A DNA stretch of 64,000 nt from Brevibacterium ihuae (GCF_900184225.1 NZ_FXWZ01000002.1:124001-188000), one strand, 5' to 3'; counted from the stretch's first letter, positions 1-8,722 are shown. Numbers and translations: made by a program. The notes: generated by a model from the sequence alone, not told the origin.

Positions 1-940
1 CGCTCCTGCTCAGCAGGTCGTGTCCGCCGGTGCGACCGCCGACCCCGTCAAGGACTACCTCAAGCAGATCGGCAAGGTCGCGCTGCTCAACGCCGCCGAG
101 GAGGTCGACCTCGCCAAGCGGATCGAGGCCGGCATGTACGCCGAGCATCTCCTCGGTGAGGGCGCGGTGACCGAGGCGCGCGAGACGCGCGACTACAAGT
201 GGATCATCCACGACGGCCGGATCGCCAAGAACCACCTGCTCGAGGCCAATCTCCGCCTCGTCGTGTCGCTCGCCAAGCGCTATACCGGGCGCGGAATGCT
301 CTTCCTCGACCTCATCCAGGAGGGCAACCTCGGGCTCATCCGTGCGGTCGAGAAGTTCGACTACACCAAGGGATTCAAGTTCTCCACCTACGCCACGTGG
401 TGGATCCGGCAGGCGATCACCCGTGCGATGGCCGACCAGGCGCGCACGATCCGCATCCCGGTCCACATGGTCGAGGTCATCAACAAGCTCGCCCGCGTGC
501 AGCGCCAGATGCTCCAGGACCTCGGTCGCGAACCCACTCCCGACGAGCTCGCCAAGGAGCTCGACATGACCCCGGAGCGGGTCGTCGAGGTCCAGAAGTA
601 CGGACGTGAGCCGATCTCCCTCCACACGCCCCTCGGCGAGGACGGCGACTCCGAGTTCGGCGACCTCATCGAGGACTCCGAGGCGGTCGTGCCGGCGGAT
701 TCGGTGAGCTTCACCCTCCTCCAGGAGCAGCTCCACTCGGTGCTCGACACCCTGTCCGAGCGCGAGGCTGGGGTCGTGTCGATGCGGTTCGGGCTCAACG
801 ACGGCCAGCCCAAGACTCTCGACGAGATCGGCAAGGTCTACGGCGTCACCCGCGAGCGGATCCGCCAGATCGAGTCGAAGACGATGGCGAAGCTGCGCCA
901 CCCTTCGCGTTCCCAGGTGCTTCGCGACTACCTCGACTGA
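1..940 (+). CDS. sigA: Principal RNA polymerase sigma factor SigA (RpoD/HrdB), 3' part
   Basis: Primary sigma-70 factor, which directs RNA polymerase to housekeeping promoters. The reading frame is open from base 2, so the N-terminus lies outside the window; the GTG at 20 is an internal codon. Region 1.2 ([16 protein letters not shown]) is followed by region 2 with the core-binding and -10 recognition helices ([28 protein letters not shown]), then region 3 and a region 4 helix-turn-helix ([20 protein letters not shown]) and the usual end LRDYLD. These are hallmarks of group 1 sigma factors rather than stress sigma factors. The acidic N-terminal extension typical of actinobacterial SigA cannot be checked here. 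A strong hairpin follows the gene at 1017-1074. Confidence 0.97.
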   Translation, partial: APAQQVVSAGATADPVKDYLKQIGKVALLNAAEEVDLAKRIEAGMYAEHLLGEGAVTEARETRDYKWIIHDGRIAKNHLLEANLRLVVSLAKRYTGRGMLFLDLIQEGNLGLIRAVEKFDYTKGFKFSTYATWWIRQAITRAMADQARTIRIPVHMVEVINKLARVQRQMLQDLGREPTPDELAKELDMTPERVVEVQKYGREPISLHTPLGEDGDSEFGDLIEDSEAVVPADSVSFTLLQEQLHSVLDTLSEREAGVVSMRFGLNDGQPKTLDEIGKVYGVTRERIRQIESKTMAKLRHPSRSQVLRDYLD

Positions 941-1016
941 GCCCCCGGGACCGAGGCCGGGCCTCCCGGTCGCGTTCCGGACGTTCGGTGCGCTGTCCCC
1001 TCAGGCGAGAATGCAG

Positions 1017-1074
1017 CGAAAACTGCTGTGGCGGGCGGAAACTTCACAGTTTCCGCCCGCCACAGCAGTTTTCG
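1017..1074. terminator. 27-bp perfect inverted repeat downstream of sigA
   Basis: Arms 1017-1043 and 1048-1074 are perfectly complementary, with a 4-base loop (TCAC). On the + strand the right arm ends in TTTTCG. It lies between the end of sigA and the convergent VOC gene, so a bidirectional terminator is the simplest reading. The stem is much longer than an ordinary intrinsic terminator. Nothing coding is seen in the rest of 941-1337 apart from the tandem repeat at 1176-1260. Confidence 0.7.
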
Positions 1075-1175
1075 TCGTCATCTGGCCGTGCTTCCTGTTC
1101 TCGAGCACCATTCTCGGTCGGTGCAGGGAAGTGGAGGAGCCTGAATCGGGCAGTCGGCGCAGTGAAGGGCAGGCA

Positions 1176-1260
1176 CCGGGAAGATCCGTCACCGGGAGCT
1201 CGACGCCGGGAAGAACCGGAACCGGGAACTCGGCGCCGGGAAGAACTGGAACCGGGCGGG
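1176..1260. repeat. 30-bp tandem repeat, about 2.8 copies
   Basis: Units at 1176-1205, 1206-1235 and a partial unit at 1236-1260 share the frame CCGGGAAGA..CCGG.ACCGGGA.CTCG.CG, with a few substitutions. It lies in the non-coding gap between sigA and the VOC gene. No ORF with a recognisable product covers it. A minisatellite-like slippage product is the likely origin. Confidence 0.7.
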
Positions 1261-1337
1261 TGCCACTATCCGGACCTCAGCCTGTCCGGACCCCTGCTCG
1301 TCCGGACCCGTTCCCGAGGGGCCGGTGCTCGGCCGGG

Positions 1338-2102
1338 TCAGCGCGGCTGGATCACCGTGAAGGCGGCGTTCTGCGAGTCGATGAAGCGGCCCACCCGACC
1401 GCGCGTCGAGTCGTGGGGCGCCGCGAGCCAGTCCCCGCCGAGCTCGCGCACGCGTCCGGCGACCGCGTCGACGTCGTCGACCTGGATGTAGGTCTCCCAG
1501 TGGGCGGGGATCCCGACGCCCGAGGTGTCGAGGATCCCGCCGCGGGGCGCCTCGGTCCCGGGGAGAGCGAAGGTCGCGTAGCGGAAGTCCGCGGTGTCGC
1601 TCGTCGTGCTCAGATCCCAGTCGAACACCGAGCGGTAGAAGTCCTGCACCGCGAAGTCCTTCGTGTGGAGCTCGAACCAGCACGCTGCCCCGGCGGCGTC
1701 GACGGCGGTGAGGCCCCGGTCGTCGTCGTACTCGAGGACGCCGAACGCCGTCCCGGCCGAGTCCGCGACGAGCGCCACGCCCGCACTCCCGTCGAACTCC
1801 GGGATCGCCATCATCGCCTGGCCGCCGGCCTCATCGACGCGGGAGAGGAATGTGGTGAGCTCGTCCACCCGGAAGTACAGCGACCAGAACGCCGGCTGTC
1901 CGGCCGGCGCCTCATCGGGCTGCGGGCTGATCCCCGCGATGACGGCGCCCTGCCGCATCGCCTTGACGCCGAAGCCCATCGGGCCGGGCTCGGTGAAGTC
2001 CCAGCCGAACAGCTCGCCGTAGAACGTCCGGGCGCTCTCGACATCGGGGGAGCTGAGCTCGACCCAGCACGGGTGGTTCGCGGAGATCGTCGTGTCGGTC
2101 AT
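1338..2102 (-). CDS. VOC (glyoxalase/bleomycin-resistance fold) family protein
   Basis: A 254-residue protein made of two tandem vicinal-oxygen-chelate modules: about residues 8-120 (PCWVELSSPDVESARTFYGELFGW) and 130-250 (ACWFELHTKDFAVQDFYRSVFDW). The duplicated layout is typical of small-molecule-binding VOC proteins related to hydroxylases and glyoxalases in Streptomyces. Substrate cannot be read from the sequence. The start at 2102 (MTDTTIS) removes 12 residues of a longer frame. On the reverse strand AAGACT lies 7 bases before this ATG, so it may be a leaderless start. It stands alone: it converges on sigA and is divergent from the amidohydrolase at 2225. Confidence 0.85.
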   Translation of the reverse strand: MTDTTISANHPCWVELSSPDVESARTFYGELFGWDFTEPGPMGFGVKAMRQGAVIAGISPQPDEAPAGQPAFWSLYFRVDELTTFLSRVDEAGGQAMMAIPEFDGSAGVALVADSAGTAFGVLEYDDDRGLTAVDAAGAACWFELHTKDFAVQDFYRSVFDWDLSTTSDTADFRYATFALPGTEAPRGGILDTSGVGIPAHWETYIQVDDVDAVAGRVRELGGDWLAAPHDSTRGRVGRFIDSQNAAFTVIQPR

Positions 2103-2224
2103 GCCGCCCAGTCTTCTGCCCCGATCCGGGATCGCCAAATCCGGCGCTTTGCTACGGTGAGCGGAGGGCCCCGCGGCGCACTCGCACGGGGCACTCGACG
2201 GACGAGGGAACGGAGCTCGGAACC

Positions 2225-3874
2225 ATGCACTTCGACGCGGTCTTCACCAACGGACGATTCCGCACAATGGATCCCGAGCGCCCCGAGGTGCACGCGATCG
2301 GCGTCATCGGCGGCCGGATTCGCGCGCTCGACGACGACGTCACACGGTTCCCGGCGACGCAGACCTTAGATCTCGGCGGGGCGCCGGCCGTGCCGGCCTT
2401 CAACGACGTCCACCATCACCTCTCTCTGCGCGGCCAGCGGCTCAACGGCGTTGACCTCCGGGCGACGACGATCGGCTCGATGGACGCGCTCTACGCCGCC
2501 GTCGAGGAGGCCGCGGCCGCCGCGCAGCCGGGGGAGTGGGTGTACGGCGCCGGCTACGACCAGAACAAGCTCGGCGATGCGCACCCGCTCGCCGCAGAGC
2601 TCGACCGGCGGGCCCCCGACAACCCGGTATGGCTCGAGCACGTGTCCGCCCACATGGGAGTCGCCAACTCGCGGGCCTTCGAGATCGCCGGGTTCCCCGA
2701 CCTCGCGGACGTCCCCGACGTCGACGGCGGCCACGTCGCACGGACCGCGGACGGCCGCACCGCCGCAGGCCTCATCGAGGAGCGTGCGATGGACCTCATC
2801 ACCCGGGTGTACAAGCCGCTCCCCGTCGACACCATCGTCGACAACATCCGCACCGCGTCCGAGCAGGCGCTGAGCGAGGGCATCGGATCGATCACCGAGC
2901 CGGGCATCGGCACGATCGCCGGCCTGGGCAACTCCCCGCTCGACCTCCACGCCTACCTCACCGCGCGGGAGACCGGTGCGCTCGGCGTGCGCGCCACCGT
3001 CATGCCCTATCTCACGGCGCTCCACCGGGTCATCGGCGCCGCCGGCGCGGAGGGCACCGGGCTCGACCTCGGGCTCCGCAGCGGGATGGGCGACGAATGG
3101 CTGCGGATCGGGCCGGTCAAGGTCCTCACCGACGGCTCGCTCATCGGCCGCTCGGCCGCGATGACCTGCTGCTATCACGGCGAGGAGTCGAGCGGCTACA
3201 TGGCGTGGGACGTCGCCGAGCTCACAGAGCTCGTGCGCGGCGCCTACCGGGTGGGCTTCCGGATCGCCGCCCACGCGATCGGCGACGCCGCCGTCGACCA
3301 CGCCCTCGACATCATCGAGGGGATCCAGCGCGACTACCCGCGCCCGGACCCCCGCAACCGGATCGAGCACTTCGGCGTCGCCTCCGACGAGCAGATCGCG
3401 CGCACGGCGCGGCTCGGCGTCATCGGCGTCCCGCAGCCGCGCTTCATCACCGAGCTCGGCGACGGCATGGCCCGCGCGCTCGGCCCGGAGCGCGCGCAGC
3501 TCGCCTACCGCGTCCGCTCGCTCCTCGACGCCGGCATGCGGGTCCCCGGATCCTCCGATGCCCCCGTCGTCGAGGGCGGCCCGCTGCTCGGCATCCACGA
3601 CTTCGTCAACCGGCGCACCGCGAGCGGGGCGGAGTTCGGGCCGGCGGAGACGATCACCGTCGAGCAGGCGCTGCGCGCCTACACCGTCGACTCCGCCTAC
3701 GCCTCCCACGAGGAGGACATCAAGGGAACTCTGTCGATCGGCAAGGTCGCGGACTTCACCGTCCTCAGCGACGACCTCCTCCAGGTGCCCGCCGAGGCGC
3801 TCCGCGACGTCGGGGTCGGCGCCACCGTCGTGGGCGGCGAGGTCCGCTTCGACGACGGGGCGCTCGGCAACTGA
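2225..3874 (+). CDS. Amidohydrolase family 3 protein (YtcJ-like metal-dependent hydrolase)
   Basis: A 549-residue member of the amidohydrolase superfamily, predicted to hydrolyse C-N bonds in a TIM-barrel active site; the substrate is unknown. Near residues 60-64 the metal-binding motif reads NDVHHHL. Further landmarks are KVLTDGSL, AAHAIGDAAVDHALD, NRIEHFG and the late GSSDAPV with its metal-ligand aspartate. An N-terminal beta-sandwich strand (FDAVFTNGRFRTMD) and a C-terminal one (GKVADFTVLSDDLL) complete the fold, and length is normal for the YtcJ group. The ATG at 2225 follows a GGAG-containing leader. The gene converges on the amidase gene, with only 12 bases between stops and a short palindrome (CTGAGGC/GCCTCAG) across the junction. 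Confidence 0.9.
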   Translation: MHFDAVFTNGRFRTMDPERPEVHAIGVIGGRIRALDDDVTRFPATQTLDLGGAPAVPAFNDVHHHLSLRGQRLNGVDLRATTIGSMDALYAAVEEAAAAAQPGEWVYGAGYDQNKLGDAHPLAAELDRRAPDNPVWLEHVSAHMGVANSRAFEIAGFPDLADVPDVDGGHVARTADGRTAAGLIEERAMDLITRVYKPLPVDTIVDNIRTASEQALSEGIGSITEPGIGTIAGLGNSPLDLHAYLTARETGALGVRATVMPYLTALHRVIGAAGAEGTGLDLGLRSGMGDEWLRIGPVKVLTDGSLIGRSAAMTCCYHGEESSGYMAWDVAELTELVRGAYRVGFRIAAHAIGDAAVDHALDIIEGIQRDYPRPDPRNRIEHFGVASDEQIARTARLGVIGVPQPRFITELGDGMARALGPERAQLAYRVRSLLDAGMRVPGSSDAPVVEGGPLLGIHDFVNRRTASGAEFGPAETITVEQALRAYTVDSAYASHEEDIKGTLSIGKVADFTVLSDDLLQVPAEALRDVGVGATVVGGEVRFDDGALGN

Positions 3875-3886
3875 GGCGCGTGAGCC

Positions 3887-4729
3887 TCAGTCGCGGAGGA
3901 ACTCCTCGACCCCGGAGACGATCGCCGCGGCATAGCGCTCGCGCCCCTCGGTCGACTCCATGAGCGCGGCCTCGTCCGGGTTGCGCATCTCCCCGCACTC
4001 GACGAGCACCGCGGGCACCTCCGCGTGGTTGAGGCCGGCGATGTCCGTCCGCGCGACGATCCCGTCATCGCCGTAGGCGGGATTGGGGGAGAGGTCGGCG
4101 TCCCGGAACGCGCCGACCATGTCCTCGGCGAGCGACCGGGAGGGCTCGCCCACGCCGTCGTGCGGCGAGTCCTCGACGACGATCATGTGGAACCCGGCGG
4201 CCCCGGGGTCCTCGGTGCCGTTGGCATGGATGCTCACGAGCACATCGGCCCCGGCATCCCCGGCGAACCGGCCGCGCTCGTCGACGCACGGCCCGACGCC
4301 CTCGTCGTCCTCGCGGGAGAGCACGACCTCGGCCCCGAGGTCTTCGAGTCGCTCGCGCACCTCTTCGGCCACGCCCCAGGTGAAGGCGTGCTCGGGGTAG
4401 TCCGAGCCCGTCGCGGTGCCGGTTGTGTTGCACGCCTTCGTCCCGCCCCGGCCGTCGGGCACCGGCGCGGTGACCTCGTCCGGGTGGGAGGCGTTGCCGC
4501 CGTTGTGCCCCGGGTCGAGCGCGACGACGGTGCCGTCGAGGGGCTCGGGCTCCGGAGACGGCGTCGGGGTCTCCGTGGGAGTGGGCGTCGGAGCCGCCGA
4601 GGTGCCGCTCGTCGCGGGACCGCCCGCACCCTCCGAGGTGTCCTCCGACGCCGCGCCGCCCGCACCGGAGCAGCCGGTGAGCAGGAGCGCGCCGGCGAGG
4701 AGAGCGGAGACGGGGAACCGGCGGGACAT
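3887..4729 (-). CDS. N-acetylmuramoyl-L-alanine amidase (Amidase_3), lipoprotein
   Basis: A 280-residue exported zinc amidase predicted to cut the bond between muramic acid and the peptide stem of peptidoglycan. Residues 1-20 form a lipoprotein signal with lipobox LLTGC, followed by a Ser/Thr/Pro linker (TPTPTETPTPSPEPEP) to about residue 70. The catalytic domain shows DPGHNGG (zinc His), SRED, VSIHANG (zinc His) and VLVECGEMRN (catalytic Glu). The ATG at 4729 sits directly before the signal peptide. A GATACT hexamer 6-7 bases upstream on the reverse strand suggests a near-leaderless transcript. The gene is divergent from parE. An antisense frame of over 1000 codons continues upstream across parE but has no protein-family features. 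Confidence 0.92.
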   Translation of the reverse strand: MSRRFPVSALLAGALLLTGCSGAGGAASEDTSEGAGGPATSGTSAAPTPTPTETPTPSPEPEPLDGTVVALDPGHNGGNASHPDEVTAPVPDGRGGTKACNTTGTATGSDYPEHAFTWGVAEEVRERLEDLGAEVVLSREDDEGVGPCVDERGRFAGDAGADVLVSIHANGTEDPGAAGFHMIVVEDSPHDGVGEPSRSLAEDMVGAFRDADLSPNPAYGDDGIVARTDIAGLNHAEVPAVLVECGEMRNPDEAALMESTEGRERYAAAIVSGVEEFLRD

Positions 4730-4840
4730 GCCCTCAGTATCCCACCCCCGTGCAGGCGGGGGACCGCTCGCGCTCCCGTCGGAGTCGGTGCCGCCGCCCG
4801 CCGGAGTCGATCCGCCCTGCGGGGCGGAATGCTCCCGCAG

Positions 4841-4916
4841 CCGCCCGCCCCCGGAAACCCGCGGGCCCGCACGCTCGCGCGTCCGCCCGCCCCCCGGAAA
4901 CCCGCGGGGCGGGCGG
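4841..4916. repeat. Direct and inverted repeats in the amidase/parE divergent region
   Basis: A 25-base segment at 4841-4865 (CCGCCCGCC..CCGGAAACCCGCGGG) recurs almost exactly at 4883-4908. The second copy also forms an 11-bp hairpin with 4906-4916 (CCGCCCGCCCC / GGGGCGGGCGG). A smaller hairpin, TCCGCCC/GGGCGGA, lies at about 4811-4828. The region is the 255-base divergent promoter region; no coding content is seen. Confidence 0.65.
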
Positions 4917-4949
4917 CATGGCGTCCCCGCCGGGGGACGTCGCGAACCG

Positions 4950-4976
4950 TAGACTGGGACGCGCAATCGACGGAAG
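4950..4976 (+). promoter_or_regulatory. -10 box and ribosome binding site of parE
   Basis: TAGACT at 4950-4955 matches the actinobacterial -10 consensus TAnnnT, giving a predicted 5' leader of roughly 20 bases. A GGAAGG Shine-Dalgarno element lies at 4971-4976, 8 bases before the GTG at 4985. This supports the GTG over the far upstream ATG of the open frame. Confidence 0.6.
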
Positions 4977-4984
4977 GACGACGG

Positions 4985-7108
4985 GTGGCAGGCAAGCCGG
5001 CGAAGACCGAGGACTACGGCGCACGACAGCTGTCGGTGCTCTCCGGCCTGGACGCGGTGCGCAAGCGCCCGGGCATGTACATCGGCTCGACCGATTCCCG
5101 CGGCCTCATGCACTGCCTGTGGGAGATCATCGACAACTCCGTGGACGAGGCGCTCGCCGGCCACGGCGAGGACATCGACATCACCCTCCACGCGGACGGC
5201 TCCGTCACCGTGGCCGATGACGGGCGCGGCATCCCCGTCGACATCGAGCCGCGGACCGGACTCACCGGCGTCGAGGTCGTCATGACCAAGCTCCATGCCG
5301 GCGGCAAGTTCGGCGGCGGCTCCTACGCCGCGGTCGGCGGCCTCCACGGCGTGGGCGCCTCGGTCGTCAACGCGCTGTCCGCCCGCCTCGACGTCGAGGT
5401 CACCCGCGGCTCCAAGGTCCACCGGATGTCGTTCCGCCGCGGCGCCCCCGGGCGCTTCGACGACTCCTCGGGCACCCCGTCGCCGGACAATCCCTTCACC
5501 CGCTTCGAGTCGGCCTCCGAACTCGAGGTCATCGGCAAGGCCAAGCGCGGGGTCACAGGCACCCGCATCCGCTACTGGTCCGATCCGCAGATCTTCCTCA
5601 AGGACGCCCACTTCACCTACGACACGCTCCTCGACCGCGCGCGGCAGACCGCGTTCCTCGTCCCCGGTCTCGGCATCGCCATCCACGACGAGCGCGGCGT
5701 CGAGCGCGACGAGACCGGGGAGATCATCGCCTCCCGGACCGAGGAGTTCCGCTACTCCGGCGGCATCTCCGAATTCGTCGAGCACCTCGCGCACGACTCC
5801 GCGGTGACCGACGTGTGGCGGCTGTCCGGGACGGGCACCTTCACCGAGACGGTCCCGGTGCTCGACGACGAGGGCCACATGGTCTCCACCGCGGTCCCGC
5901 GCGAGGTCGGGGTCGACATCGCGGTGCGCTGGGGCAAGGACTACGACACCCGGGTCAAGAGCTTCGTCAACATCATCGCCACGCCCAAGGGCGGCACCCA
6001 CCTCGCGGGCTTCGAGCAGGCCCTCCTCAAGACCGTCCGCAAGAACGTCGAGGCCAACGCGCGCCGTCTCAAGGTCGGCAAGGACAAGCTCGAGAAGGAC
6101 GACGTGCTCGCCGGTCTCACCGCCGTCGTCACCGTGCGCCTCGCCGAGCCCCAGTTCGAGGGGCAGACCAAGGAGGTGCTCGGCACCGCCGCCGTCCGCC
6201 AGATCGTCGCCCGCACCGTCGAGCAGGAGCTCGGCGCCGTCCTCACCTCGTCCAAGCGGCACGACAAGCAGCAGGTGAGCCAGCTCCTCGAGAAGGTCGT
6301 CGCGGAGATGAAGTCGCGCATCTCGGCGCGCACGCACAAGGAGAACCAGCGCCGCAAGACCGCGCTCGAATCCTCGTCGCTGCCCGCGAAGCTCTACGAC
6401 TGCCGCAAGTCCGACCTCGAGCACTCCGAGCTGTTCATCGTCGAGGGCGACTCCGCGATGGGCACGGCGAAGGCCGCGCGCGACTCCGAGCACCAGGCGC
6501 TGTTCCCCATCCGCGGCAAGATCCTCAACGTCCAGAAGGCCTCGGTCGGCGACATGCTCGCGAACGCCGAGTGCTCCGCGCTCATCCAGGTCATCGGCGC
6601 CGGTGCGGGACGGAGCTTCGACCTCGAGACCGCCCGCTACGGCAAGGTCATCATCATGACCGACGCCGACGTCGACGGCGCGCACATCCGCACCCTGCTC
6701 CTCACGCTGTTCTTCCGCTACATGCGCCCGCTCGTCGAGGCCGGGCGCGTGTTCGCCGCGGTGCCGCCGCTCCACCGGGTCGAGGTCGTCAACCGGGGCA
6801 AGGCCGACGAGGTCGTCTACACGTATTCCGAGGCGGAGCTCCACGCGCTCCTCAAGCGCCTCGATCGGACGAAGAAGACGTACAAGGAGCCGATCCAGCG
6901 GTACAAGGGACTCGGCGAGATGGACGCGGACCAGCTCGCGGAGACGACGATGGAGCCGGGCATGCGGTCCCTGCGCCGGGTGACGATGGCCGACGCCGAG
7001 GCCGCCGAGCGCACCTTCGGGCTCCTCATGGGATCCGAGGTCGCCCCGCGCAAGCAGTTCATCGTGTCCGGCGCGGCGATGCTCGACGCCGAGCGCATCG
7101 ACGCCTGA
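4985..7108 (+). CDS. parE: DNA topoisomerase IV subunit B (ParE)
   Basis: ATPase subunit of a type IIA topoisomerase, 707 residues, pairing with ParC to decatenate replicated chromosomes. The GHKL ATPase domain shows EIIDNSVDEALAG (Glu47, Asn51), DDGRGIPV and GLHGVGASVVNALS. The transducer domain follows, then the TOPRIM domain with EGDSAMGTAK near residue 487 and TDADVDGAH near 559, and the C-terminal YKGLGEMDADQL motif. The EGDSAMGTAKAARDSE form, with Met in place of the second Gly of the GyrB motif, together with the position near sigA (as for Streptomyces gyrB2/parE near hrdB), favours ParE over GyrB. parC is not in the window. Start and promoter are described at 4950-4976. Confidence 0.93.
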   Translation: MAGKPAKTEDYGARQLSVLSGLDAVRKRPGMYIGSTDSRGLMHCLWEIIDNSVDEALAGHGEDIDITLHADGSVTVADDGRGIPVDIEPRTGLTGVEVVMTKLHAGGKFGGGSYAAVGGLHGVGASVVNALSARLDVEVTRGSKVHRMSFRRGAPGRFDDSSGTPSPDNPFTRFESASELEVIGKAKRGVTGTRIRYWSDPQIFLKDAHFTYDTLLDRARQTAFLVPGLGIAIHDERGVERDETGEIIASRTEEFRYSGGISEFVEHLAHDSAVTDVWRLSGTGTFTETVPVLDDEGHMVSTAVPREVGVDIAVRWGKDYDTRVKSFVNIIATPKGGTHLAGFEQALLKTVRKNVEANARRLKVGKDKLEKDDVLAGLTAVVTVRLAEPQFEGQTKEVLGTAAVRQIVARTVEQELGAVLTSSKRHDKQQVSQLLEKVVAEMKSRISARTHKENQRRKTALESSSLPAKLYDCRKSDLEHSELFIVEGDSAMGTAKAARDSEHQALFPIRGKILNVQKASVGDMLANAECSALIQVIGAGAGRSFDLETARYGKVIIMTDADVDGAHIRTLLLTLFFRYMRPLVEAGRVFAAVPPLHRVEVVNRGKADEVVYTYSEAELHALLKRLDRTKKTYKEPIQRYKGLGEMDADQLAETTMEPGMRSLRRVTMADAEAAERTFGLLMGSEVAPRKQFIVSGAAMLDAERIDA

Positions 7109-7182
7109 CGTTCCTCCGGATCCCTGGGCCGCGGTGACCGCCACCGGGGACCGTGCGGTGAGCGCTGCCCGGGACCGCGTGC

Positions 7183-8073
7183 TCAGGCGAGGAGCGCGGC
7201 GGCGAGGAGCAGGCCCGGGAGCAGGACGAGGGTGCCCGCCGCGCCGAGGGTGAGAGCGCGGACGCGCCGCCGGGTCGGCGGCAGCTCCCGCGAAAGCCGC
7301 GCGCGGCGCGCTGCGGTGAGCCGGGAGCTCCGGTCGCCGAGGTGCACGCGCTCACCGATCCCGATCGCCTCGGCGAGGGAGTCGGCGCCGACGGACCCGC
7401 GCGCCCGGTCGTCGGCCATGAGCTCGCTGAGCGCCGACACCGCCCGGAGCGCGGTCGATGTCGCCGGGACGAAGGGCAGGGCCCGGTTCCAGGCCGCGAA
7501 GGGCAGCACGAGCACGTCGTGGTGGTAGTCGAGGTGCGCCTGCTCGTGGGTGACGACGGCACGGCGCTGCTCGGCGGTGAGCACCTCGAGCAGACCCGTC
7601 GACACCACCGTCGTCCCGGACCTCCCCGGCAGGCAGTAGGCCACCGGGCTGTCGCTGCGGAGCACCCGCGTGTTCGGGAGCTCGTCGGAGGGCTCGGTGA
7701 GCACCCCGATGAGCGTGCGATGCCGCTCCCGGCGGCGCCGCACGACGGCGGCCTGCACGAGGAGCGAGCCGAGGAGGCGGACGAGGAGGAGCGCTGCGAG
7801 GGCGAGGAGGAGCCACTGCCACCATGCGCGCGCGGAGAGGGCCGCGATGTCGGAGATCTCGAGCAGCCCGTCGCCGAGCGACCCGGACAGCGGTGCGGCG
7901 GCGAATACCACCGCGGTGCCGATGAGGGACAGTCCGCCGGCGAGCCCGACCGCCTGCCACAGGACGAGACGGGACACCGGGTCGATCGTCCGTGGCCGGC
8001 GGGCGAGCAGGAGCGGCACCGGCCACGCGAGGACGAGGGCCAGCAGCGCGAGGAGGGAGCCGATGAGGAGCAT
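7183..8073 (-). CDS. M56-family membrane metallopeptidase, BlaR1/MecR1-like without sensor domain
   Basis: A 296-residue membrane protease predicted to cleave and inactivate the adjacent BlaI-type repressor. There are two N-terminal membrane segments (residues 1-25 and 38-62), one at about 85-110, and one at the C-terminus (ALTLGAAGTLVLLPGLLLAAALLA). The zinc-protease motif HEQAH is at about residues 176-180, with a downstream Glu/Asp-rich ligand segment ELMADD. The extracellular penicillin-binding sensor of classical BlaR1 is absent, as in most actinobacterial homologues (e.g. M. tuberculosis BlaR). It starts 23 bases after blaI, so the two form an operon. Confidence 0.88.
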   Translation of the reverse strand: MLLIGSLLALLALVLAWPVPLLLARRPRTIDPVSRLVLWQAVGLAGGLSLIGTAVVFAAAPLSGSLGDGLLEISDIAALSARAWWQWLLLALAALLLVRLLGSLLVQAAVVRRRRERHRTLIGVLTEPSDELPNTRVLRSDSPVAYCLPGRSGTTVVSTGLLEVLTAEQRRAVVTHEQAHLDYHHDVLVLPFAAWNRALPFVPATSTALRAVSALSELMADDRARGSVGADSLAEAIGIGERVHLGDRSSRLTAARRARLSRELPPTRRRVRALTLGAAGTLVLLPGLLLAAALLA

Positions 8074-8096
8074 GGGTGCGCCCGGACGGGCGGCGC

Positions 8097-8456
8097 TCAG
8101 CGCTCCGCGGGCGCGGGTCGGAGCAGGGAGGACAGGAACGCGGCGTCGGAGTCCGGCACCGACCCGAGGAAGCGGGCGAGGACCGCGTGCCGGTCCGGGG
8201 CCTGATCGAGCACCTCGGTCATGAGCTCGGCGACGTGCTCCTCCCGGCTCGACACCGCGAGGTAGCGATGAGGGCGCTCGGCGCGCACGCGCGTGACGAA
8301 CCCCTTCTTCTCAAGACGGGTGAGCACGGTGTGCACGGTGGTGAGCGCGGGTCCGCGCTCGCTCAGGTGGGCGCGGAGCTCGGCCGCGGTGAGACCGGCG
8401 GAGCGGTTCCACAGGGCGTCCATGACGCTGTGCTCGAGCTCGCCCAGATGTCCCAC
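8097..8456 (-). CDS. blaI: BlaI/MecI-family transcriptional repressor
   Basis: A 119-residue winged-helix repressor (penicillinase repressor family). The N-terminal DNA-binding domain reads LGELEHSVMDALW..SAGLTAAELRAHL and ALTTVHTVLTRLEKKGFV; the C-terminus is the short dimerisation helix bundle. The GTG at 8456 is preferred because GGAGAGGA sits 4 bases upstream on the reverse strand; the longer frame to 8594 adds Arg-rich residues with no homology. It is paired with the M56 protease downstream and is divergent from cydA. In M. tuberculosis BlaI also controls ATP synthase and respiratory genes, so control of cydABDC is a reasonable guess, but no classical BlaI operator is seen. Confidence 0.9.
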   Translation of the reverse strand: MGHLGELEHSVMDALWNRSAGLTAAELRAHLSERGPALTTVHTVLTRLEKKGFVTRVRAERPHRYLAVSSREEHVAELMTEVLDQAPDRHAVLARFLGSVPDSDAAFLSSLLRPAPAER

Positions 8457-8622
8457 GTCGTCCTCTCCGATCCGTCGTCCGGCGGCGCTGCCGTACCGGG
8501 TCCGATGACATGCGGCGATCGTCGTGCGACGACCCCGGCGGCGGTGCGCTCCGCTACCGGATTCTAGCCCTGGATCCCGGGACCGCGCCAGCATACGAGA
8601 CAGTTCTGTGTCAGTTCTGAGC

Positions 8623-8638
8623 GGGAAACCGGTTACCC
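8623..8638. promoter_or_regulatory. Near-palindrome in the blaI/cydA divergent region
   Basis: GGGAAACCGGTTACCC is symmetric at 7 of 8 base pairs. Just upstream, CAGTTCTG occurs twice at 8601-8619, spaced 11 bases start to start. The 266-base gap between blaI and cydA holds no ORF. The motifs are candidate operator sites for cydABDC or blaI; the binding protein is unknown. Confidence 0.35.
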
Positions 8639-8722
8639 GGGAGTTGGAGTAGTCTTCGAGGCGTAGAGCACCCTTTCCGCCCGGCCCCTCTGCGCCCCGC
8701 GGCGACGCTATTGGAGATGTAC

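Noticed and set aside
1011..2369. 452-codon plus-strand frame through the sigA-VOC gap
   Set aside because: It crosses the 27-bp hairpin, the tandem repeat and the antisense of the VOC gene; it has no homology-like segment.
2366..3709. 447-codon antisense frame over the amidohydrolase
   Set aside because: No family features, and the sense strand is a complete enzyme.
3887..7144. 1085-codon open frame on the minus strand across parE and the amidase
   Set aside because: Only its last 280 codons encode a protein family (the amidase). The rest is antisense to parE and made of Glu/Val/Gly/Asp-rich sequence produced by GC-rich third positions.
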